From assembly GCA_003576915.1 (NCBI GenBank), contig QEVF01000003.1:49737-113736 (forward strand): a DNA stretch of 64,000 nt, read 5' to 3'. This document shows positions 1 to 9,347 of this stretch, piece by piece; position 1 is the first letter of the stretch; the number at the start of each line of letters is the position of its first letter. A program made the position numbers and the translations under genes. Source of the stretch: Planctomycetota bacterium. GTDB lineage: Bacteria; Planctomycetota; UBA8742; UBA2392. Below the pieces are notes generated by a model. The model searched no databases. It saw only the letters and a program-made list of their open reading frames with translations, and was not told the origin of the DNA.

Positions 1-342
1 GCGGGCGGCGTCAGCGAGAGCCTTCACACGCCCATGATACTTGTAGTGTCCGCGGTCAAAGGCGACTTCGGTGATGCCCGCCTTGATGGCGAGTTCCGCG
101 ATGCGCTTGCCGATGGCCTGGGCGCCCTTGACGTTGCCGGCGTCCTTGAGCACGTTGGCCTTGCCCACCGTGGTGACGGCGCACAGGGTCTTCTGCGCCT
201 TGTCATCAATGATCTGCGCCGAAATGTGCTTCTTGGTGCGGTGCACGCTGAGGCGCACGCGGGTGCCCGCGGCGCGGATGCGGTTGCGCTGGCGAATTGC
301 GCGGCGCCACTTGCGGTTGGTCTTGCGCTTTTGCTGGTCCAT
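1..342 (-). CDS. rplR: 50S ribosomal protein L18, 3' end cut by window
   Basis: Binds 5S rRNA in the large-subunit central protuberance. The reading frame from the ATG at 342 begins MDQQKRK, stays open for 114 codons to the first base of the window and ends with the L18 C-terminal signature [13 protein letters not shown]. About six residues and the stop codon lie outside the window. It contains the family motifs [14 protein letters not shown] and [12 protein letters not shown]. It sits 72 nt downstream of rplF, as in the standard spc operon, where rpsE would be next. The identity is secure; only the C-terminus is missing. Confidence 0.95.
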   Translation of the reverse strand, partial: MDQQKRKTNRKWRRAIRQRNRIRAAGTRVRLSVHRTKKHISAQIIDDKAQKTLCAVTTVGKANVLKDAGNVKGAQAIGKRIAELAIKAGITEVAFDRGHYKYHGRVKALADAAR

Positions 343-414
343 GACTTTTTCCGTTCTTCACGCCCTGCCGCGGGCGCGCCTGTTTCAAGGTCCGATGCCG
401 GCCAAGGGCCGGGC

Positions 415-972
415 CTACTTCTTGCCGCCCGCGCCGCCCACAAAGCTCTTGCCCGCCTTGAGCGCGATGTGCTCGCCCTCGTAGCGGATGCCCTTGCCCT
501 TGTAGGGCTCGGGGGTGCGCAAGCCGCGCAGCTTGGCGGCAAAGTGTCTCACAGCCTGCTTGTCAATGCCGGAGATCTCGAGGCGCTGCGGGTTGGGCAG
601 CTTGACGTTGACGCCGGCGGGAATGTCGACATCAATGGAGTGGCAGAAGCCCACCATGAGGATCAGCTTCTTGCCCTCGATCTTGGCGGCCCAACCCACA
701 CCGACGATGTCCATGTTCTGGAGGTAGCCCTTGACCACACCCTGGATCATGTTCTGGAGCAGGGCACGGGTCGTGCCGTGCAGGGCGCGGGCCAGCTTGC
801 TCTCGTTGCGGCGGCCGATTTTCACTTCCTGGCCGGCGACATCGACCGTGACCTCGGGGCGGAAGCCGAACTCGAGCTTGCCCTTGGGCCCCTCGACCTG
901 AACTTTCATGCCGCTGACGGCGACTTTGACGCCGGAGGGCACGATGACGGGTTGTTTGCCGATTCTCGACAT
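415..972 (-). CDS. rplF: 50S ribosomal protein L6
   Basis: Large-subunit protein near the factor-binding site. 185 residues, normal length. The ATG at 972 gives the canonical start MSRIGKQPV; the frame stays open 21 codons further upstream but that stretch is unlike any L6. The C-terminal L6 signature is present as PEPYKGKGIRYEGEHI. It lies between rpsH (101 nt) and rplR (72 nt) in the spc operon order. Confidence 0.97.
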   Translation of the reverse strand: MSRIGKQPVIVPSGVKVAVSGMKVQVEGPKGKLEFGFRPEVTVDVAGQEVKIGRRNESKLARALHGTTRALLQNMIQGVVKGYLQNMDIVGVGWAAKIEGKKLILMVGFCHSIDVDIPAGVNVKLPNPQRLEISGIDKQAVRHFAAKLRGLRTPEPYKGKGIRYEGEHIALKAGKSFVGGAGGKK

Positions 973-1073
973 ATCACTCTTTCCTTCTCCCCGGTCCTGC
1001 CGGGTGGGCCTTGGCACGCCTGCTGCCTCGTGCACGGGCCGCCGTGGACGCGACGTGTCGCGCCATCAGCCAG

Positions 1074-1472
1074 TTATCCAACCTTGCAAAGCATCTCGCC
1101 GCCCACGTTGTGCCTGCGGCACTCGCGATCGGAGAGCACGCCCTTGGGAGTGCTCAGGATGCAGATACCCATGCCGCCGCGCACGCGCGGAATCTTGGTC
1201 ACGGGCGTATAGATGCGGCGGCCCGGCTTGCTCACGCGCTCAATCTTGGTGATCACGCGCTCGCCGTCAGGGCCGTAGCGCAGGTCCAGCGCAATCGTGC
1301 GCTGGTAACCCTCGCCATCCACCTTGACCGCGTTGATGAAGCCTTCGCGCTTGAGCACCTCGGCCAGGGCCAGCTTCAGGTTCGAAAACGGAATCTCGAC
1401 CTTGTCAGCGCCGTTGGCATTGGCGTTGCGCAGCCGCGTCAGCATGTCCGCAATTGGATCAGTAAACGACAT
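1074..1472 (-). CDS. rpsH: 30S ribosomal protein S8
   Basis: Primary 16S rRNA-binding protein of the small-subunit platform, and in many bacteria the translational repressor of the spc operon. 132 residues. It begins [17 protein letters not shown] and ends with the signature [17 protein letters not shown] followed by GGEMLCKVG, where many homologs end in GEVLCYVW. It is preceded by rpsN (51 nt) and followed by rplF. Confidence 0.97.
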   Translation of the reverse strand: MSFTDPIADMLTRLRNANANGADKVEIPFSNLKLALAEVLKREGFINAVKVDGEGYQRTIALDLRYGPDGERVITKIERVSKPGRRIYTPVTKIPRVRGGMGICILSTPKGVLSDRECRRHNVGGEMLCKVG

Positions 1473-1523
1473 TGTTTCTCCTAAGACCGGTGAGTATCCC
1501 CTGGGCGCTGGGCCCGCGGGACT

Positions 1524-1709
1524 TTACCAGCTGGCTTTCGTCATCCCCGGAATCTCGCCCTTGCTCGCAAGGTCGCGCAGGCAGCAACGGCAGATCTGCA
1601 GCTTGCGATAGACCGCGCGCGGCCGGCCACAAAGCTGGCAGCGATTGCGATGCCGCGTCGAGAATTTCGGCGGACGGCTTTCCTTGACTACGAGGCATGT
1701 GCGTGACAT
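1524..1709 (-). CDS. rpsN: 30S ribosomal protein S14, zinc-binding type
   Basis: Small-subunit head protein. At 61 residues this is the short, zinc-binding form. The two CxxC pairs are Cys24-Cys27 (CQLC) and Cys40-Cys43 (CRCC). It begins [10 protein letters not shown] and ends PGMTKASW, matching the family C-terminal PGxxKASW. Position between rplE and rpsH is canonical for the spc operon. Confidence 0.97.
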   Translation of the reverse strand: MSRTCLVVKESRPPKFSTRHRNRCQLCGRPRAVYRKLQICRCCLRDLASKGEIPGMTKASW

Positions 1710-1761
1710 GCGTTCTCCTGTGTTGCCTTTTCATGGGCGCCGCTGCGGCGCCGGGTTTGCG

Positions 1762-2346
1762 TTAGGCGGCCTTCTTCTTGCCCTTCTTGTCTTCCACCTT
1801 CTTGAGGGGCATGCCCAGCCCCAGCAGCAGCGAGCGCGACCATTCGTCGTTGCCGCCGCTGATGGTGAAGCAGATGTCCATGCCCTGCACCTGGGCGATC
1901 TTGTCGATCTCGATATCCGGGAACAGCGTCTGCTCCTGGATGCCCATGCTGTAGTTGCCATGGCCGTCAAAGCTGTCGGGCTTGAGGCCCGAGAAGTCGC
2001 GGATGCGGGGCACAGCCACACTGATCAGCTTCTCGAGAAACAGCCACATGTTCCTGCCGCGCAGGGTCACCATGGCGCCGATGGCGTCATTCTCGCGCAG
2101 CTTCCAGGTCGCCGCGGCACGCTTGGCGCGCGTGATCACCGGCTTCTGCCCGGCAATCACGCCCAGGTCCGTGGCCAGCGTTTCCGGCAGCTTCTTGTTC
2201 TGGGTGCCTTCACCGATGCCCATGTTGATGGTGATCTTCTTCAGGCGCGGCACGGCCATGATGTTCTTGATGCCGTGCTTCTCGCGCAGGGCGGGCACCA
2301 CTTCTTCGTGGTACTTCTTCTGCAGCCTGGGGATGAACTTTGCCAT
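1762..2346 (-). CDS. rplE: 50S ribosomal protein L5
   Basis: 5S rRNA-binding protein of the central protuberance. 194 residues, slightly longer than the usual 180. Recognisable motifs are PRLKKITINMGIGE near the N-terminus, GQKPVITRAKRA, and the C-terminal GMDICFTISG. The last ten residues are a Lys-rich tail. It follows rplX by 54 nt and precedes rpsN by 52 nt. Confidence 0.97.
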   Translation of the reverse strand: MAKFIPRLQKKYHEEVVPALREKHGIKNIMAVPRLKKITINMGIGEGTQNKKLPETLATDLGVIAGQKPVITRAKRAAATWKLRENDAIGAMVTLRGRNMWLFLEKLISVAVPRIRDFSGLKPDSFDGHGNYSMGIQEQTLFPDIEIDKIAQVQGMDICFTISGGNDEWSRSLLLGLGMPLKKVEDKKGKKKAA

Positions 2347-2400
2347 GTTTTGACTTCCGCTTCGAACTGGATCGATCTGGGTATGGGGCCCTGCTTGGGG

Positions 2401-2751
2401 TTACTGGATAGGCTCGCCGCTCTTGAAGACCTGGCCGGTGCTCTTGAAGTAGCGCGCCTTCTTGCCGTCCACGACCTTGAAGTGAATGCGCTCGGCCTTG
2501 GAAGACTTGGTGTTGAAGGGCAGCACGTTGGCCACGGGCAGGAATGCCTCGCGCTGGACGCGGCCGCCCTGGGGGCGCTGCTCGCTCTTGCGCAGGTGCT
2601 TCCACACCAGGTTCTTGCCCTCCACGATCACGCGGCCCTTGGCGCGGTCCACCTTCAGGACCTTTCCGCTGGGCTGCTTGCGGTCTTCGGCCGTCTGGGG
2701 ACGGTCCTTGCCCTTGATGATCTGGACGAGATCGCCGACGATAATGTGCAT
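2401..2751 (-). CDS. rplX: 50S ribosomal protein L24
   Basis: Assembly-initiator protein of the large subunit with an N-terminal KOW motif, seen here as VGDLVQIIKGKD followed by GKVLKVDRAKGRVIVEGKNLVWKH. 116 residues, within the family range. It lies between rplN (56 nt) and rplE (54 nt). Confidence 0.95.
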   Translation of the reverse strand: MHIIVGDLVQIIKGKDRPQTAEDRKQPSGKVLKVDRAKGRVIVEGKNLVWKHLRKSEQRPQGGRVQREAFLPVANVLPFNTKSSKAERIHFKVVDGKKARYFKSTGQVFKSGEPIQ

Positions 2752-2807
2752 GTTTCAATCTCCGACTGCTCAGCTGGCGCCCGTGCAGCGGCGCGGGTTT
2801 GCGTGAA

Positions 2808-3200
2808 TCAGACCACTTCCGTGGCCAGGGAAATGATCTTGGCGAACTTCTTGGCCCTCAGCTCGCGCGCGACGGCGCCGAAGATGCGCGTGCCGATGGG
2901 GTTGTTTTCCTTGTCCACGATCACGGCGGCATTGCGGTCAAAGCGCACGTAGCTGCCGTCGTCGCGGCGCACAGGCTGCCTCACCCGCACCACCACGCAG
3001 CGCACCACGCGCTTTTTCTTGTCCTTCTTGGTGGTCTTCTTGAACAGCTCGCAGGTGGGGGTGGCCTGCTTGATCACACCCACGAAAACGTCGCCCACGC
3101 TGGCATAGCGACGGCCGCTGCCTCCAAGCACCTTGATGCAGCGCACGACCTTGGCGCCCGTATTGTCCGCTACGTCGAGCTCTGTCTGTTCCTGAATCAT
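2808..3200 (-). CDS. rplN: 50S ribosomal protein L14
   Basis: 23S rRNA-binding protein at the subunit interface. 130 residues, a few more than usual because of an insertion in the [12 protein letters not shown] region. The start [17 protein letters not shown] and the C-terminal [14 protein letters not shown] are diagnostic. The 121-nt spacer to the upstream gene rpsQ is among the longer ones in the cluster. Confidence 0.97.
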   Translation of the reverse strand: MIQEQTELDVADNTGAKVVRCIKVLGGSGRRYASVGDVFVGVIKQATPTCELFKKTTKKDKKKRVVRCVVVRVRQPVRRDDGSYVRFDRNAAVIVDKENNPIGTRIFGAVARELRAKKFAKIISLATEVV

Positions 3201-3321
3201 GTGTGGTCCGGTTCACGGACAGGGAAAACTCCTGAACTCTCCCCGCCGCCAACCGCCTTTCATCTTCTCTGACTGCCGTTCAATTGCACAAACTCCGCTT
3301 CGGCCATGGGCCGGCGCCGCC

Positions 3322-3624
3322 TCAGGCCTGATGCTGGGCCACGGCGTGCGCGCGGCGCACCACGCGCAGCAGGCGCCAGGTTTTGGTCTTGCTCAGGCGG
3401 CGGCAGGCCATCAGCTCCACCAGGTCGCCTTCCTTGGCCTCTTCCTTTTCGTCGTGCGCGTGCAGCTTGGTGTTGCGCTGCATGATCTTGCCGTAGCGCG
3501 GATGCTTGACCTGCCGCTGCCACAGCACCGTGATCGTCTTCTTCATCTTGATCGACTGCACCACGCCCTGCACGGTGCGGCGGTCATTGCGCTCCACAGC
3601 ATTTTGTTGGACTGCGTCAGCCAT
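3322..3624 (-). CDS. rpsQ: 30S ribosomal protein S17
   Basis: Small-subunit OB-fold protein that binds 16S rRNA early in assembly. 100 residues. The S17 core is clear: GVVQSIKMKKTITV, KHPRYGKIMQR, KLHAHDE and GDLVELMACRRLSKTKTWRL. A short C-terminal tail follows. It sits 54 nt after rpmC and 121 nt before rplN. Confidence 0.97.
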   Translation of the reverse strand: MADAVQQNAVERNDRRTVQGVVQSIKMKKTITVLWQRQVKHPRYGKIMQRNTKLHAHDEKEEAKEGDLVELMACRRLSKTKTWRLLRVVRRAHAVAQHQA

Positions 3625-3678
3625 TGCATTCTCCGCGGGCCTGAGCCCATTGTCCCGGCGCCCGGGCGCCGGCCTGAA

Positions 3679-4038
3679 TTACTTTGCCTTGACCGAGGAC
3701 AGCGCCTTGATCGCCCGCGCCACTTCAGCGTGCCGCTCGCGCGTGGCCTTCAGCGTCTTGCGCTGCTGGGCATTGCGGGGGTCGGCCTTGCCCAGCTTCT
3801 TGAGCCTCTCATCCAGCTTCTTGTGCTCGGCCTCGAGGCGAGTCAGGGCCGCGCGTCCGGCCAGCACCGTCTGGATGCGGGCGAGGTCGCGGCGGCGGGC
3901 CTTGATCTGGGCTCCCTTGGCCGGCGTCATGGCCTCGCTGGTAAAGCGGGCCTGGAAGTTCTGCTGGGTCAGTTCCTTGTGCCGGGCCTTGAGCTGAGCT
4001 TCGGGCTGCGTGCGGAACTCTTCAAATTTCGTTGCCAT
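3679..4038 (-). CDS. rpmC: 50S ribosomal protein L29 with C-terminal extension
   Basis: Large-subunit protein at the nascent-peptide exit tunnel. The first roughly 65-70 residues carry the L29 pattern (FEEFRTQPEAQLKARHKEL, with RRRDLARIQTVLAGR near 60). The protein is 119 residues, about 50 longer than a typical L29. The extra C-terminal part is helical-looking, rich in Lys, Arg and Glu (LEAEHKKLDERLKKL). Position between rplP and rpsQ fixes the identity. The function of the extension is unknown. Confidence 0.88.
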   Translation of the reverse strand: MATKFEEFRTQPEAQLKARHKELTQQNFQARFTSEAMTPAKGAQIKARRRDLARIQTVLAGRAALTRLEAEHKKLDERLKKLGKADPRNAQQRKTLKATRERHAEVARAIKALSSVKAK

Positions 4039-4081
4039 AGTGCTCTTTCCGGTGCTGCGGTGCCTGACTTCCCTGACGGCC

Positions 4082-4504
4082 TTAGCCGAGCTGGTGCGCG
4101 CGTTCCACGAGGCGGCAGCGCGTGGGCATCTTGTTGGCCGCCTTGTTCAGGGCCATGCGCGCCATGGCCTTGGGTATGCCTCCCACCTCGAACAGGATGG
4201 TCCCGGGCTTGACGACAGCGCAGTGAAACTCGGGCTCGCCCTTGCCCGTACCCATTCGTACTTCAAGCGGCTTTCCGGTGACGGGCTTGTGAGGGAAAAT
4301 GCGGATCCAGTACTTCCCCGCGCGCCCAACGGCGCGCGAAATCGCGATGCGCGCGGCTTCAATCTGCTGCCCGGTGATCCAGCCCGCCTCCAGCGTCTGC
4401 AGGCCGGCATCGCCGAAGGCGACATAGTTGCCGCGCGTGGCGTTGCCCTTGACGACGCCGCGCATCTGTTTGCGGTACTTCTCTCTCTTGGGCATCAATG
4501 CCAT
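4082..4504 (-). CDS. rplP: 50S ribosomal protein L16
   Basis: Large-subunit protein that contacts the A-site tRNA. 140 residues, normal length. It begins MALMPKREKYRKQMRG; most homologs start at the MPKR methionine, which is in frame three codons later at 4495, so the exact start is uncertain. Family motifs ITGQQIEAARIAISR and VRMGTGKGEPE are intact. The gene is 53 nt downstream of rpsC. Confidence 0.96.
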   Translation of the reverse strand: MALMPKREKYRKQMRGVVKGNATRGNYVAFGDAGLQTLEAGWITGQQIEAARIAISRAVGRAGKYWIRIFPHKPVTGKPLEVRMGTGKGEPEFHCAVVKPGTILFEVGGIPKAMARMALNKAANKMPTRCRLVERAHQLG

Positions 4505-4557
4505 GGTCGTGTTCCGTGTGACGTGTTTCGAGTTTCAGGTCCGCACTGCTGCCAGGC

Positions 4558-5238
4558 CTAGGCCTGCTGCTTGCCGGCCTCAAGGCCGAACTTGGCCTCT
4601 TCTGTTTCCTTGAGCATGCCCTTGTAGATCCACACCTTGACGCCCAGCACACCGAAGGTGGTGAAAGCCTGGGCAAAACCCCAGTCCACGTCGGCGTCGA
4701 GCGTGTTGAGCGGCACGCTGCCCCAAACCTGCTTCTCGATGCGGGAAAGCTCGGCTCCGCCGAGGCGGCCGCTGACCTGCACCTTGCAGCCCTCGGCGCC
4801 GGCGCCCTTGATCATGTCGATCTCGCGCTTTACGGCGCGCTTGTAGGAGCCGCGGCGCTCGAGCTGCTCGGCGATGCGCTCGGCCGCCAGCTGCGCGTCC
4901 GTTTCGGGCTTCATGACTTCCTTGACCCGGACGTCCACGGTCTTGCCGTTGGTGAGCAGACTGACTTCCTTCTCCAGGTCGCTCAGGCGGTTGGTCTTCT
5001 TGCTGATCAGCATGCCCGGCTTGGCCGAGTGGATGATCAGCGTGACCTTGTTGTCCGCCTTGCGCTCGATTTCCACCGCCGGAATGGCCGCATAGCGGTA
5101 GTTCTTGGCGATGTGCTTGCGGATCTTGGAGTCTTCGACCACGAAGGTGCCGAAGTCCTTCTTGCCCGCGTACCAGGTCGAACGCCAGGGCTTCGTCACG
5201 CCCACCCTGAATCCGTACGGTCTGATTTTCTGACCCAT
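4558..5238 (-). CDS. rpsC: 30S ribosomal protein S3
   Basis: Small-subunit protein at the mRNA entry channel. 226 residues. It begins MGQKIRPYGFRVGVTKPW and contains the C-terminal domain signature GVLGVKVWIYKG. The N-terminal KH domain is recognisable (VTLIIHSAKPGMLISKK), but its nucleic-acid-binding GxxG loop, normally IGKKG, reads ISKKT here. Context between rplV and rplP is canonical. Confidence 0.96.
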   Translation of the reverse strand: MGQKIRPYGFRVGVTKPWRSTWYAGKKDFGTFVVEDSKIRKHIAKNYRYAAIPAVEIERKADNKVTLIIHSAKPGMLISKKTNRLSDLEKEVSLLTNGKTVDVRVKEVMKPETDAQLAAERIAEQLERRGSYKRAVKREIDMIKGAGAEGCKVQVSGRLGGAELSRIEKQVWGSVPLNTLDADVDWGFAQAFTTFGVLGVKVWIYKGMLKETEEAKFGLEAGKQQA

Positions 5239-5294
5239 GTCTGTTTCCTGCTTTGCCTTTTCCCACGCCGCCTGGCGTCAATTTTCCCGGGGTG

Positions 5295-5783
5295 CTACTT
5301 CTTCTCGCCCGCCGACTTGCCGCTCTTGGCCGCCCGCTTGGCCAAACGCGCCTCCTTGCTCACGCGCTTGCGGGGCTTGAGCCACAGGGGCTTCTGCTTG
5401 CGCTCTTCCACCAGCTCAGGCACGGCAACCGTGGCGCTGAAATGGCAGGAGCGCCGCAGAATCATCGCGGCCTGGCCGCGCGAGCGCGCGCGCCAGCGCT
5501 TCATCATCGGACCCACGTCCACCCGGGCATCGCACACGATCAACTTCTCCGTGTCGATGTTCACGCCCTCGCGGTTGGCGTAGTCCTCGGCGTTGGCCAC
5601 GGCCGACTCAATGACCTTCTTCAGGTACGGGGCAGCGCGGCGCGAAATGAACCCCAGCAGGGTGATCGCCTCGGGCACGCTGCGGCCGCGGACCACGTTG
5701 GCCACGGTGCGGCACTTCTGCGCGCTCATGCGGATATTGCGCGCGCTGGCCGAAAACTCTCTCTTCGTTTCTGTGTCTGCCAT
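5295..5783 (-). CDS. rplV: 50S ribosomal protein L22 with basic tail
   Basis: Large-subunit protein lining the exit tunnel. 162 residues, against about 110 for a minimal L22. The core (SARNIRMSAQKCRTVANVVRG; MKRWRARSRGQAAMILRR) is followed by about 45 residues of Lys/Arg-rich sequence ending AKRAAKSGKSAGEKK. It begins 23 nt after rpsS. Confidence 0.96.
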   Translation of the reverse strand: MADTETKREFSASARNIRMSAQKCRTVANVVRGRSVPEAITLLGFISRRAAPYLKKVIESAVANAEDYANREGVNIDTEKLIVCDARVDVGPMMKRWRARSRGQAAMILRRSCHFSATVAVPELVEERKQKPLWLKPRKRVSKEARLAKRAAKSGKSAGEKK

Positions 5784-5806
5784 GATTGTCTTCCGTCGCT
5801 CTCTGC

Positions 5807-6097
5807 TTAGGCCGCGCCGGGCTTGGCTTCAGCCTTGCGGTGACCGGTGTGACCCCTGTAGGTGCGCGTGGGGGCGAACTCGCCCAGCTTGTGGCCGACC
5901 ATGTCTTCGGTCACGAACACCTTGAGGTGCTGCTTGCCGTTGTGAACCATGAACGTCATGTTCACAAACTCCGGCAATATGGTGCTGGCCCTCGACCAGG
6001 TCTTGATCGACTCACGGTTGCCCGTGTCCTTGGCCTTGAGCACCTTCTTCAGCAACTTGGGGTGAACAAAGGGCCCCTTCTTCAGTGAACGGCTCAT
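5807..6097 (-). CDS. rpsS: 30S ribosomal protein S19
   Basis: Small-subunit head protein that contacts the central protuberance. 96 residues. It begins [19 protein letters not shown] and has the S19 signature [20 protein letters not shown]. It lies between rplB (82 nt) and rplV (23 nt). Confidence 0.98.
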   Translation of the reverse strand: MSRSLKKGPFVHPKLLKKVLKAKDTGNRESIKTWSRASTILPEFVNMTFMVHNGKQHLKVFVTEDMVGHKLGEFAPTRTYRGHTGHRKAEAKPGAA

Positions 6098-6179
6098 CGT
6101 TGCTCCGCCTATAGCCTCTTAAGCTGCCTGCCTGCCATACCTGCCCTGTCCCTGCCTGCCGCCCTGCACACCCGCCGCG

Positions 6180-7034
6180 CTACTTGGCGGTCTGGGTCGC
6201 CGACTGGCCGCGACGCGAACGGATGATCATCGCGTTGCTCGGCTTGCGCGGGCTGCGCGTGGGCGAGCCCTTGGCCGGGTTGCCGTGACGGTCCACCGGC
6301 GGGCGACCGCCGCCTGTGCGGTCGTTGCCGCCGCCCATGGGGTGGTCGACCGGGTTCTGCGCCACGCCGCGCGACTTGGGCTTGAGACCCAGCCAGCGGC
6401 GGCGCCCCGCCTTGCCCATGCTCTGGTTCATGTGATCGAGATTCGAGAGCTGCCCGATGCTTGCGCGGCACTGCGGGTGGAAGCGCCGCACCTCGCCCGA
6501 CGGAAGCTGAACGTTGATCCAATCGCCGTCACGGCCGGCCACCACACACTGGCTGCCGGCGCTGCGAGCCACCTGGCCGCCACGGCCCGGCTGCAGTTCC
6601 ACGTTGTGAACCGTCAGTCCCTGCGGAATGCTCGCCAGCGGCAGGCAGTTGCCTAGGCGCGGCTCGGCCGTGGGACCGGACATCACCTCGCGCCCCACCT
6701 CGAGCCCGTGAGGGGCCAGGATGTAAGACTTGCTGCCGTCGGCATACCAGATCTGGGCGATAAAGGCGCTGCGGTTGGGGTCATACTCGATGCTGTGCAC
6801 GCGCGCCGGCACGCCATCCTTTGAATTGCGGCGCAGGTCCACCTCGCGCAGGCGGCGCTTGTGTCCGCCGCCGCGACCGGCCACGGTCTGGCGGCCGCGG
6901 TTATTGCGCGCCCCGGTCTTGTTCTTGCCGCGCGTGAGCTGTTTGAGCGGCTTGCTCTCCGTCAATTCGACGAAGTCCACCAGGCGCGTGTGCCTGAGCG
7001 AGTGCGTGAGGGGTCGGAATGTCTTGATCGCCAT
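6180..7034 (-). CDS. rplB: 50S ribosomal protein L2
   Basis: Peptidyl-transferase-centre protein needed for subunit association. 284 residues. The ATG at 7034 gives MAIKTFRPLTHSLRH; an in-frame 35-codon upstream stretch is not conserved and was rejected. The conserved NPVDHPMGGGNDRTGGGR loop is present near the C-terminus, followed by SPTRSPRKPSNAMIIRSRR. It follows rplW by 50 nt. Confidence 0.97.
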   Translation of the reverse strand: MAIKTFRPLTHSLRHTRLVDFVELTESKPLKQLTRGKNKTGARNNRGRQTVAGRGGGHKRRLREVDLRRNSKDGVPARVHSIEYDPNRSAFIAQIWYADGSKSYILAPHGLEVGREVMSGPTAEPRLGNCLPLASIPQGLTVHNVELQPGRGGQVARSAGSQCVVAGRDGDWINVQLPSGEVRRFHPQCRASIGQLSNLDHMNQSMGKAGRRRWLGLKPKSRGVAQNPVDHPMGGGNDRTGGGRPPVDRHGNPAKGSPTRSPRKPSNAMIIRSRRGQSATQTAK

Positions 7035-7084
7035 GATGTTGCTCGATTCTGCGTTAGTGCCGTTTCCCTTGAACTGTTGCCTGG

Positions 7085-7378
7085 CTACTTCAGCTCGATG
7101 CTCTGGCCTTCCTTGAGGGTCACCAGGGCCTTCTTCCACGTCGGCTCGTCGAAACGGCCAAAGCGATTGCGCCGGTTCTTGCGGCCCTTGACGTTGATGG
7201 TGCGGACGTTGACGACATCGACGTCAAAGATGGCGTGAACGGCCTCGGCGATCTTGAACTTGTTGGCGTCGGCGGCGACCTCAAAGGTGTAAACGTTGAG
7301 GTCGGCCAGGCGCGCGCTGCTCTTCTCGGTGACGAGGGGGCGCTTGATGATCGCGTAGTGTTCGGTGGTGGCTGCCAT
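7085..7378 (-). CDS. rplW: 50S ribosomal protein L23
   Basis: Exit-tunnel protein and docking site for trigger factor, which is also encoded in this window. 97 residues. Motifs: YAIIKRPLVTEKSSARL at the N-terminus, TFEVAADANKFKIAEAV and VVNVRTINVKGRKNRRNR. Gap to rplD is 41 nt. Confidence 0.97.
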   Translation of the reverse strand: MAATTEHYAIIKRPLVTEKSSARLADLNVYTFEVAADANKFKIAEAVHAIFDVDVVNVRTINVKGRKNRRNRFGRFDEPTWKKALVTLKEGQSIELK

Positions 7379-7419
7379 GGTCTTTTCCTGCGTCCGTTTC
7401 TCTTGCGTAAATGTGCGCC

Positions 7420-8106
7420 TTACTTGGCGGCCTTGGCCTTGGCGGTGGCCCTGGAAGCCTCTGCGGCCTGGGCCAGCAGGGGCTTGAGCCCGCCCTTGAG
7501 CGCGTCGAGCGCTTCTCGTGTCAGCAGCAGGCGGCGCTGCTTGATTACTTCGTAGGCATTGAGCTGGGGCAGGGGGCGCACCAGCGTGCGCGGAATGTTG
7601 CGCGACGACATGTAGAAGTTCTCGTCCGCCTTGGGCAGCCCGATCAGCACGCTGCCGGCAGCCAGGCCGCTCTTGGAGAGCATCCTGGCCAGCTTGGCCG
7701 TCTTGGGCTTGTCAAAGCTCAGGCCTTCCACCACGGCCACCTCGGCGTCCTTGAACTTCGACAGCAGGGCGCTTTCCAGGGCCAGGCGGCGCATCTTGGC
7801 CGGCACGTCCACAGGGAAGCTGCGCGGGTGGGGGCCGTGGGCCACGCTGCCCTTGTGGCGGTGGGGGGCGCGCTTTTGGCCCTGACGGGCGCGACCGGTG
7901 CCCTTCTGTTTGAAGGGCTTCTTGTTGCTGCCGGAGACGTCGCTCAGGTTCTTGCTGTTGGCATTGCCCTGGCGCAGGTTGGCCTCGTAGGCGTAGACCA
8001 CTTCACGCAGCGTCTTGGACTTGACCTTGTCGCCGAACACGGACTCGTCGAATTGGACCTTCGACGTGGCCTTGCCCTCAGCGTCATAAACTTGCAGTTC
8101 CACCAT
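7420..8106 (-). CDS. rplD: 50S ribosomal protein L4
   Basis: Large-subunit tunnel protein; in Escherichia coli also the autogenous regulator of the S10 operon. 228 residues. The signature GTGRARQGQKRAPHRHKGSVAHGPHPRSF is intact in the tunnel-reaching loop, and the C-terminus is an Ala/Lys-rich tail. It follows rplC by 57 nt. Confidence 0.97.
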   Translation of the reverse strand: MVELQVYDAEGKATSKVQFDESVFGDKVKSKTLREVVYAYEANLRQGNANSKNLSDVSGSNKKPFKQKGTGRARQGQKRAPHRHKGSVAHGPHPRSFPVDVPAKMRRLALESALLSKFKDAEVAVVEGLSFDKPKTAKLARMLSKSGLAAGSVLIGLPKADENFYMSSRNIPRTLVRPLPQLNAYEVIKQRRLLLTREALDALKGGLKPLLAQAAEASRATAKAKAAK

Positions 8107-8163
8107 GATGCGTTCCTCAAAAGCTTCGTATGGCCAGCTCTCAGTTCCGATGCCCCGCCGCCG

Positions 8164-8844
8164 TTACTTTGCCGCCTGCTTGCGCAGCGCGCGATCGGGC
8201 TTGGGCATGCGCTTGGCCTTGGCCTTGCGCACCTGAATCCAGGCTCCGTAAAAACCGGGGACCGCGCCGCGGACGTACAGCAGGTTGTCCTTGTCGTTGA
8301 CCTTGGCCACCAGCAGGTTGCGCACCGTCTTGCGCTCCACACCGTAATGTCCGGCCATGCGCTTGCCCGGGAGCACGTGGGCCACGCTCGTGTTCGTGCC
8401 GCTTGAGCCCGGCTCACGCATGAACTTCGTGCCGTGGGCCGCGGGGCCGCCGCCGAAGCCGTGGCGCTTGACGCCGCCCTGGTAGCCGCGACCCTTGGAG
8501 GTGCCGATCACGTCGACCCACTCCCCTTCCTTGAAAACATCGCTGACCTTGATGACGTCACCCACCTTGGCCTTGGAATCCTTGGCCAGGGGCACCTCGC
8601 GCAGGCGGCGCCTGGGTTCCACCTGGGCCTTCTTGAAATGGCCCTTGAGCGGCTTGCTCACGTTCTTGAGGCGGATCGCCCCCGTGGCGACCTGGGCCGC
8701 CGAGTATCCGTCGTTCTCGGCCGTCTTGATCTGGGTGACCGTGCAGGGTTCAACGGAGAGGATCGTCACGGGCACGATCTCGCCGTCAGCCTTGAAGAGC
8801 TGCGACATCTCGCGCTTGATCCCGATGAGTGCGGTTACCGGCAT
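8164..8844 (-). CDS. rplC: 50S ribosomal protein L3
   Basis: Large-subunit assembly initiator near the peptidyl transferase centre. 226 residues from the ATG at 8844 (MPVTALIGIKREMSQLF). The glutamine-loop region is GYQGGVKRHGFGGGPAAHG, followed by PGKRMAGHYGVERKTVRNL. An in-frame extension 21 codons upstream is not L3-like. The 123-nt spacer to rpsJ has no obvious hairpin. Confidence 0.97.
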   Translation of the reverse strand: MPVTALIGIKREMSQLFKADGEIVPVTILSVEPCTVTQIKTAENDGYSAAQVATGAIRLKNVSKPLKGHFKKAQVEPRRRLREVPLAKDSKAKVGDVIKVSDVFKEGEWVDVIGTSKGRGYQGGVKRHGFGGGPAAHGTKFMREPGSSGTNTSVAHVLPGKRMAGHYGVERKTVRNLLVAKVNDKDNLLYVRGAVPGFYGAWIQVRKAKAKRMPKPDRALRKQAAK

Positions 8845-8967
8845 GTCTGTTCCTTGCGCTTCCTGTACTTCTGTCGTTACTTCGACCGTTGTTTCGACGC
8901 GGCCCACGGGCCGGAGGTCGAAAACTGCAATGCATCACTCCCACTTCAGGCCTGCCCGCGGCATGGC

Positions 8968-9288
<321 letters not shown>

Positions 9289-9347
9289 GTTCGTTCTCTC
9301 TTGCGCTCTTCCCGGCCGTGCCCCGGGGGCGCGGCAGGGTAATGATC

